Shown here: positions 51,101 to 60,100 of the stretch, in pieces | Position numbering within the stretch: position 1 is the stretch's first letter | How the letters are laid out: the number at the start of each line of letters is the position of its first letter | Assembly: GCA_013399015.1 (NCBI GenBank) | Contig: VWZX01008285.1 | Span: 310,573 to 374,572, forward strand | DNA: 64,000 nucleotides | Source of the DNA: Galbula dea | Lineage: Eukaryota; Chordata; Aves; Piciformes; Galbulidae | Reading direction: 5' to 3' | The notes under the pieces: generated by a model | The model's database searches: none | Told to the model about the DNA's origin: nothing | What the model saw: only the letters and a program-made list of their open reading frames with translations | Position numbers and translations under genes: made by a program

Positions 51101-54100
51101 AACAGCAGCCGCACTGCAACGTGTTGGGGTTTACATGAAAGAGTTCAAAACTATTTTAAAATGTAATCTTAGCTTCCTTCCTGCTGTCAGTATCAATATT
51201 CATACTCCCTGAAGTCAGAAAGGAAAAAAAGAATTCAATGGCTGCTCTTCTTGAAAAGGGTCAGCAAAGAGAATTCTTGGGGGGTAGCTTATCTGACCAG
51301 TGACAGCTTGAAGTTACTATCTTAGGAGGTCACAGCAGTCCCTGTTTCACTCCCTTCTTGCCTGTTTTTTTTGTACCCTTCTTTTTCTCCACTAAATGAA
51401 AAGTCTGTTGTTGTACCACTTAATAGTTTAGGCAATGGAATTGCACGAAAGTAAGCAGGTTTTCTCCAGCCCTGAGGCTAATCTTTAGAGTAAGTTAGGA
51501 ACTTTTGAGTAAATTCTGGTTTATATTCTTCTTCAGTGTTTTAAGTTATAGTAGAATGCTACTCTAAGCAGTTTCTAATTTAATTTAAATATTTCCAACT
51601 GCTTCAGCAACCCTTTCAGAGTTCTAATGTATGTATTTGATGTGACTTCTGGAGTTCAGAGGGCAGTTTAAATATGCTTTCCAGTTACTCTAGGAAGCTT
51701 TACAAGATGGTAACAGACATTACAAGGTGGCAGTGCTTGTTCTTAGTGATGAAGTGACTTTGTCTGGAGTTAAATAAGCAAAACTAACTTTAAAAGCTTG
51801 TAATTAATTCTAACTCGATACGGTGCCAGTTTGATAAAGGAGAAAAATATCTTTTAACTTTTTGCTCTGTGGAACAAATAGTATTTTAGGTTCTAGCTAA
51901 AGAATTTAGGGAAATACTTAAAAATAAAAAGAGTAATCAAGTCATAAACTAAACTGTGGATTTTTATTTTTTTTTCCCCAGCTTGTATATGAGTTTTTCA
52001 TACGATTTTTGGAAAGCCAAGAATTTCAGCCCAGCATTGCCAAAAAGTACATAGATCAGAAATTTGTATTGCAGGTAAGCTGATCTGTTTTCTTTAAGGC
52101 TTCAATTTGCTTTTGAAAAGAAGTTTCTTTAAAAAGCCTTTGTTTAGAATTTGAAAGTATGACTTTATTTGCAACAGAAAAAGGCTACACAAGCATATAC
52201 AATGCAAGTTTTCAGTCTGTGGAGGTAGGGGCAATAAATGTTTATGTTTATCTGTCAGTCTCTGTTGCTATAGATAGATAAAATAGTTGGTTTGGCTCCA
52301 CTTTTGATACCTTAATCAAAATATTTCACTTACTAGTTATAGGAGATTGCTGGAACCTTAGCTATTTAAAAATGAAGGGTTTACTACCAAGTAGTCTAAA
52401 AATGCTGCTATCTGGAGAGACTACATAAATGCCAGTTTTAATGTGTCTTAATATTGTTAAAATATTTCTGTTGGAAGGGGAGAATATTTCTGCCTTCTGT
52501 CTCTGCTGGAGAGCTGGCAACAGGGACAGAAGTTCATTAACTGTGTGCTATTCCCAGCACAGTACTGAAAACAGTGATGCTTTAGTGGTAGGGAGGAAGT
52601 AAATCAAAAGGCTGTATAAAGTTCAAGCTCTATTAAAAGCATGGGAGAAGTAGCATCAATAATAAAAAACACTGGCAAAGAATGAGTAGCTTTCTTTTTG
52701 TAGTTTGCTTGCCATCATTATGGCTAAATGGAAGAGATGGCCTCTCTTAGTCAGCTGCTAGTGAGGTATTTCACACATATTTCATCTGTCTCTTCCTTGT
52801 GTACAAGCTAGGCTGCTTGTGTGCTTTGTCATTTCACTTGAAACTGCAGTAGTTGGTCTTTCCTACTGAGAAATTTTTCATCCAGCCCTTGACAGATGCC
52901 AGAATAAATGTGGCTGAAGGAAGATGCTTTCTGTGACAAGCCGAGAGACTCCACAGATACAACTTTTGTCTTCAGATTTGAAGAATAGGCCTGTCTTGTC
53001 TCTCGTTTTTGTGTAACCACAGAGTCAGAAAGTACTTCATGTTCAATGCTGTCTTTAGCTTGCTTTTGAAATCAGGGTAATTTAGAAAGATTCCTTCTTG
53101 GTTAGAAAAGGGGGGTTCCTTGCAGGCTGAAATTTGAATAAAAGCCGAACTAGAAGTGGCAGGAGGTACTCAGCATTTCTGAAGACCTTTCTCTCACCTC
53201 TTTGTCCTGGAGCTTTTCTTTTTCCCTGTAGTGCTCAGGCAATAAAAGTAGTGCTTTTATTGTCATTGTATGTTACTTGTATGAAGAATACTTAAAAAGC
53301 ATAGCCAAGAGCACAATTTCTATCCTGTAAATTCAAAGATTGAAAGAATGGGCTTCAGCTTCCTTCTTAGTATCTCAAGACCTTCACTCTATAAAAGCAA
53401 TGGGATATATTTACATTTTTACTTCATCCATCTTTTAGATCCAAGAGCGTTTTTCATCTGGATTAAACCTCTGTGATGGAGTTTCCTTTTTGTTCATCTT
53501 CCTATTGAGTTGAACAAGGAGGTGCATCAGGCTGATCATCCAGTACCTGATGGTGATGTAGGAATATGCAGGGAGTGTAGTCACTCTTCATAGTCTTTTC
53601 GAGACTGATTCTATACAGCAGGATTGCATTAGAAGGAATGCTTATGTTCTGCTTCAAAATAAAGAGAAAATAATTCCTAGATGGTCCTCTTACATGCTGC
53701 TGAACTTGGGCATGGCTGGTGGCATCCCACTGACTTACACCCTTTCAAGGCACTCAGACCTGTTAACAGTTTGGCACAGGAGAATCGCTCTAAGCCAAGG
53801 ATTTCTTTCTTTCTTTATTTGTAAAACCTGTTAGTCTTTATTAAAATAATCCACTAAATGAAAGAATGGTATCTACTGAAAAACAGAAATACAACATTTT
53901 CAAACCTACCTATCTGAAAAGCTACCATGTGACAATTAGGAGTACAAAAGAATTCTAAGAATTCATAATCTCTTGTCCCATGATTAGTTGGTGCATTTTT
54001 ATCTGTTGCTGTGCACAGTGTGTCAATTTGAAGTGAACTTTTTTCTATTAAAGCTCTGCTGTGCCTTTACATGCAAGTAGATATCTTTGCATGTGTATGA

Positions 54101-57100
54101 ATGTTAGTGTTCAGCCTGTAGGAACTGGAGTATCCTTCCACTTCTTACTGTATTTGTTTTAACTAGAGTAACTCTTAAGAGCTACTGTGACTACAGATCA
54201 CTTACATGGAGACCAATTTGAGACTTCAGAACATTAAGCATGTTTGGTGTTTCATGACACTGGCAGCTCAATTGTGACAGTCTTTGAAATCAGCTTTCTG
54301 TCTAATGTTTTGGGTTTTTTTTAATTTGAGGACCTTAGTGGATGTGTTTCTTGGCAGTAAGGATCTTTATATGAAAAATGATACAGGTTTTTTTTCATGG
54401 CCATGTTTTCAAGCTTTTTCTTGTTTGCCTGCTTCTTGTTTGTTTTTTTGTTTGTTTGTTTCTGGCTTTCAGCTGTATGTTTTGAATAAATGCTGTACTT
54501 AACAGTATAACTGTTCATTTCTAAAGCCTACTCATACACAGTCTGAAATGGTTGGCAGTGGTTGCTAAGAGACATACTATTCAAATACATCCACAAGTGT
54601 CTGTGTTTTATAGGTTGCTATTTTGGAAAAAAATATTTCCCTTTTCTCTGTATGTTTAGCCAGGTAAATTGTAGAAGTCTTGCAGCATAGCCATAAAAAT
54701 GAGAATTTGTTGTTGAAACCTGATATGAAATAGGACTTTACAAAATAATTTNGACTGAGTCTTAGTTCAGCAGTGTTTCCACAGAGGATGTGTATGAGAG
54801 TCCTGGAAATAGAAATATTTTGCTCCTAAAAGCAATCCAGAAAGAAGATTAAAACCATAAGGGTTTCCAGCTGTTTGCTGTCTTTGGGTGAGATTTGCTA
54901 TTTGGGGAAGGATGAGGTGACTGTGTATTTATTTAACTATAGAACTAATTGAACAAAGCAATGTATTTATAACCTCTGGAGGGCAGCTGGCAAACCTCAT
55001 AATTTCCTAATGAAATTCCCACCTCAGATTCTTACTGCAAGGAGATAGTAGGATGTCATGACAAGCTACAGAAACATGCAGAACAATGAAGAAGAATACA
55101 TGTATCAGTCCTAAACCTGGATGTTAGAAAGCAAAATCCCAAACAGCTTAACAACTTTAATCGTATTTTTCTGTTATTTTCTTTTTCTTTCTCCTCAAAG
55201 TTGTGTAGCAGTTTATCAGAGATCAGGTAGTATACATACCCTGACATGTCTGCTTATAATAGATATTAATAATTTATGTAATTTTAAATCCAAGATAATT
55301 TTGTTTTCGACCATTCCTGTAATAATGTTCTGACAGCATTGTATACATTTGTAAGGCCTCTTTGGCAAAATATCTTTATTTCTCTTGCAAGAGAAATATT
55401 TTGTTTGCTGATGATTAGTGCCTTTAATTTCTCTATTTTCTGGGCGTTGGTGGGGTGGGTAAGTCTTGGAGTTTTGGGGGGGTTTTTTTGGGTTGGTTTG
55501 CTTTCTTTTTATATATTTTTTACCTTCTAACATATTCCTAATGTCTGCCAGTATAGCCAGTGTTGTGGTGTTGAAAAAGATGAAGGAGCAAGGGGAAGCT
55601 CATACTTTTGTAGAAGAGGACTCAAGGGGAATAGAACAGAGATCTGCAGGTGATATTCCTGCTGCTCATTTCGTGCCTTATTAGAGGCAACTTCAGATGT
55701 CAGTGTTTCAGGCTGTATTTTGTACAACACAAGGAAATGGATGGCTTTCTCTTTTGACTGAGCGCCACATAATCATTTAGCTGCTCTAAAATCTTGTTTA
55801 AGAGTTATTTAGTAAAGACAGGTTTTCTTTTGTTGTTTGGTTTTGGTTTTGTGTGGGCTTTGGTTGGTTTTGTGGTTGTTCTTTATGCTTGTTTTTTGTT
55901 GTTTGGGTTTTTTGGTGGTTTGTTGTTTTTTGTTTCATTTTCATTTGGGTTTTTTTTGTGTTGGGTTTTGGTTCTTTTTAACTGGATGTTGAGGTTCCGC
56001 CTGAAGGATTAATTTCCACCTTATTTGTGTCAGTTGGTGGAGATCCTGTAACAGCAAATTGAGTGCTGGCATAAAGTTCCCTGTTCAGTCTTTCCATGGC
56101 ATGAAGGCCATGCAATCACTAGGAAGGTTTGAGAGTTCATAATACAAATTACAATTAGAAAAATGTGGCCTTGACACAATGTTATGGGAAAAAATTTAGA
56201 GCAAATGAGGATCTTCTAGTGTTCCAGAGTGGATGTTAAGAGGCAAACCGTTTTATTTTGTAGATATGACAGCATCTAGGAATTTATTTTGGGGAGAAGA
56301 AAGGTAGTATATTAGTAAACTGAGTTTGTATATTGTACTGAGATTACAACAAATAATGTAATACTGTCTCTCTACACCTTGGGCAGCATGAATTCCACAT
56401 TTTTCATGCATGTGCTGCCATGAATTTAATTTTTGTGTGTATGTACGTGTGTCCTGCTTGTTAAATGTCTACTGTTTCAGTTCTCTTTTTTCCTTTAAAC
56501 ACAGCTGTTGGAGCTGTTTGACAGTGAAGACCCTCGAGAACGAGACTACCTAAAAACAGTCTTGCACAGAATTTATGGCAAGTTTCTGGGTCTTAGAGCA
56601 TTTATTCGAAAACAGATTAATAATATTTTTCTACGGTAAGTTGTGGAAGGAGATGATTTTCACTTAGCAACATTTTAGGAAACTGATATATTACTTATAT
56701 TTAACTTTTCTTTTTTGTAGATTTGTTTATGAAACTGAACACTTCAATGGCGTAGCTGAACTGTTGGAAATTTTAGGAAGGTAAACAAGTTTTTATTACC
56801 TATCTGAAACTTCCCTTCTGGACACATCAAAATAGTGTTGCATTTGGAAAAAGTATTGCTGTAAGCCATGCTTCTGAAAACAGATAGGCACACATCCTCA
56901 TCTTTAGACCCACGTGCAAATCTCTGTCACATCTGTACCAAGAGTATATAACTGGCTGGAAGTGACAGCCAAAAGCATTGGACTGGTTTCTGTGGGTGGA
57001 TGTATGGGTTATATTTTGTGTGCTTTATCCTCACATGCTGCAGAACTGTTGAGCACGCTAACATTGTGAGCCATTTGAGTAAATCTGATTCTGGTAGTTA

Positions 57101-60100
57101 ATTACTCTTGAATATCTTGTTCACATGAATTTACAGACTATTATATAGACAATGTCATCTCTTTGGCAACAGGTTTGTGCAGCTGTTTATATGACTGTAT
57201 AAATCAGAGCTGAAATTGCTACCTCGATACGTACTGCATAGCTAATACAAAGCAGGACAAAAGTCAGCACCTGTTTACAAATTGCATGAGCCTGCTATTT
57301 ATTTGTAAACAGGTGCTGACTGCTAAATTCTCTGAATCTAGAAAGTGCTTGTTCAGACCTCAGGAATGCTTTCTGTGATGATAACGCTAACAAATATTTC
57401 TCTTCTAATTTCTAGTATTATCAATGGTTTTGCTTTACCTCTTAAGGCGGAGCATAAACAGTTTCTGGTGAAGGTGCTGATCCCTTTACATACTGTCAGG
57501 AGTTTATCACTCTTCCATGCACAGGTAGAAATGATAAAAACTATTTTCTGCTTAGTTAGAATGATACATTCTTTTAAGTTTGGTGTGGAAATTGAATTGC
57601 ATAGGACAGTAAAGGTGGGGGGAAAGTTTTGAAATGTGGAAAAAAGGCAATAGCTTTGTGAAAATGAATTTAAAAGGCTTTGTATGATAAGTGCCTTGTT
57701 TCTGTTCTCATTAGGTAATTAAAATGTAACATTTATCTGTAATACTTGTTTATAGTTGAACTCTTCTCTTTAGGTTTTCCTCTTTACTGTTTTCTCAGTG
57801 TCACGAGTTTGCCTTTCCCTTTGTGTCTTCCAAGAGGATGTTTGGATTTCTTTAGTTTTGTGCTGTCAAGGCTCTTCTTCACCCTAGGAACTTTCTGAAT
57901 ACTAATAGACAATTTGCATAATTTTTAACAATTCTCCCTCACAGATTGCTTAATACTGCATTTATGCTTTCATATACTCATTCATAGGTACATTCAGTTT
58001 TCATGATGTAATTTTTCCTCTGGTAAATGATAACCTGTTGTCTTTCTCTCTGATAATCAGATAGCGCAGTCTTTCTTACACTGATAAAGCTGTACTTTCC
58101 AAATAAGTTATTCCAGGTTTTAACTGTGTTGGCTCATCTTACAAGAGTTTTCATGATTTTGCTGAAGTATAAAATCTGTAAAAATATGCAGTTTTAGAGA
58201 GTGACAGCCTTCAAAACATTGGTTATATGAGTGTACTTAGAATTCCAAGTTGTTCTGATTTTTACTTGGTCACCCTGATTTTTTTGGTAATATGTTCCAT
58301 TGTTTCTTATGAGCTGAACAGTCTGCACAGTGGAAACTAGGGATCTCAGGTTAAATTTGGATGCAGTTTGAGAAAGCTGTATAGCATCTTGACTTGATTC
58401 TTTCTTTTTTTTAAAAAAAAATTTTTTTTGGTGAATTCTTTATAGAAATGTTCTAATTTGATTTTCTTAAATCTTTATCCCTTCACAGCTGGCATATTGC
58501 ATAGTACAGTTTCTGGAGAAAGACCCCTCACTCACAGAACCAGTAAATATTTCTTTTATACCTTTTTTAACAAGTCATAGATGGCTTACTCTGTTGAGAG
58601 ACTAGTAAAAAACTGTAACTACTTTTCCTTCTAAATTAGGTCATTAGAGGTTTAATGAAGTTCTGGCCAAAAACCTGCAGTCAGAAAGAGGTAAGTGATA
58701 TTAATATTAACAAATAAGAGTTTTGTTCTACAGTATAGCAGGCAGGCAATCTAGATATAGAGCACATCCTGTGGTGGATCTTGCTATTAATTCTTGGGAG
58801 TGATTCTCCATACTTGAATACTGTTTTCTTTGAACAGTTTTATCATTAAGAGAAAAGTTTGTTAACTGTGGTTTCTATTCACAAAATAAGCTCTGCTTCT
58901 TCTGCAGATAATTTAATTTTGTTTTAGAAAAGGCAAAATAAACATCGTTGAGGATAAATTAGAAAACTCTATGTTAGATTTGGACTTGTTTGTGAGGATA
59001 TGTGAGGATAGTGTTTTTCCAGGGAGAATGAAAGATATTCTATTATCTGGTGTTTACCTGCTGAACATGCAAAAGATGCAGTTAGACCTTTGCATTTTTG
59101 TTTCACATTCTTGATGCAAATCTGAGTTTTCCCTAAGGAGATTTTGTGACGCAACAAAACATTTATTTTGAATGTTGTTTCCAGAAGCGAGGTAAAATTA
59201 AGAGACTCTCCTTTGTTAACAAAGTTTAAGCCTTGGCCCAAATCTACATCTTTATGAGACTAAGTTTTCAGTACTGGTGCAATTCTGAATATTATTGTAA
59301 AGGACTGCTTTAAATACAGCATTTACACACACTTGTCCTCCGTCTTGTAAGAGACTCAATCTAGAAGCTGTGAATGGTAGAACCAGTCACATATTTTGAG
59401 AGAGCCTTGCTGAGTTAGTGAGGCTTCCATTTCTCCTTGAAGTGGTAGAATTTGAGGGTTACCAGCATTTTGCTGATCAGGATGATTCAGGTATCTTAAT
59501 TCAATGCTTTCTTCCTTGTCTGTAGGTCATGTTCCTAGGAGAGCTGGAAGAAATCTTGGATGTAATTGAACCATCACAATTTGTCAAAATCCAGGAACCC
59601 TTGTTTAAACAAATTGCCAAGTGTGTCTCTAGCCCTCATTTTCAGGTCAGTGGTAGAGGTTGTTTCTTGTATAGGAATGTGTAGTCTCAATTTCAAACAT
59701 AACCCCTCTCCCCCCCCTCCAAATGTAAATATTGTTTTATGTTACATGATTTTTATATACTTCTGGATTTCTGTGGAAGAGAGTATGTTGCAGTGGAAGT
59801 TTAGTTCTGAGCTCCATGAATAACTTGTTAGATGCATCTGGGGTTACAGCACAGAACTAGCTGAGCCACATAAGGCCTTAACTGACTATGTAGGAAGTAT
59901 TTGCTCCCTTTTGTAGTGCAATATTCTGCAGTATTCTTGTTTTCCTACTTATTCCCTTCAGTAAGGAGATGTCTGGTTAGAGGTGATAGAACCCACAGCC
60001 TGTTTTCTTCACATTGCATAATGGGAAGAAGGGAAATGAGTAGGATTGAATTGAATTACATGTGAAAAGAAGATTCATAGCCTGTAGAGTCTCCATGTTA

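Larger units (their letters stand above)
48724..51981 (+). other. PPP2R5E: PPP2R5E intron between exons b and c (3.3 kb)
   Basis: The intron starts with an atypical donor, GTTTTTGA, and ends with a long T/C tract and CCCCAG. Nearly 1.2 kb of it is an antisense CR1 (49274-50451). In 48724-49273 and 50468-51981 I see nothing else. Confidence 0.9.
52075..56504 (+). other. PPP2R5E: PPP2R5E intron between exons c and d (4.4 kb)
   Basis: The intron runs from GTAAGC to AACACAG. It holds two T/G-rich tracts (55438-55525 and 55823-55980), a 22-bp perfect palindrome (55377-55398) and one undetermined base (N at 54752). No transposable element family was recognised. Confidence 0.9.

Noticed and set aside
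55794..56012. 72-codon plus-strand frame rich in F, G, L, V
   Set aside because: Same composition artefact over a T/G-rich tract inside a PPP2R5E intron.
59566..59823. 85-codon frame overlapping a PPP2R5E exon
   Set aside because: It is in a different frame from the conserved exon 59526-59645 and runs into intron.
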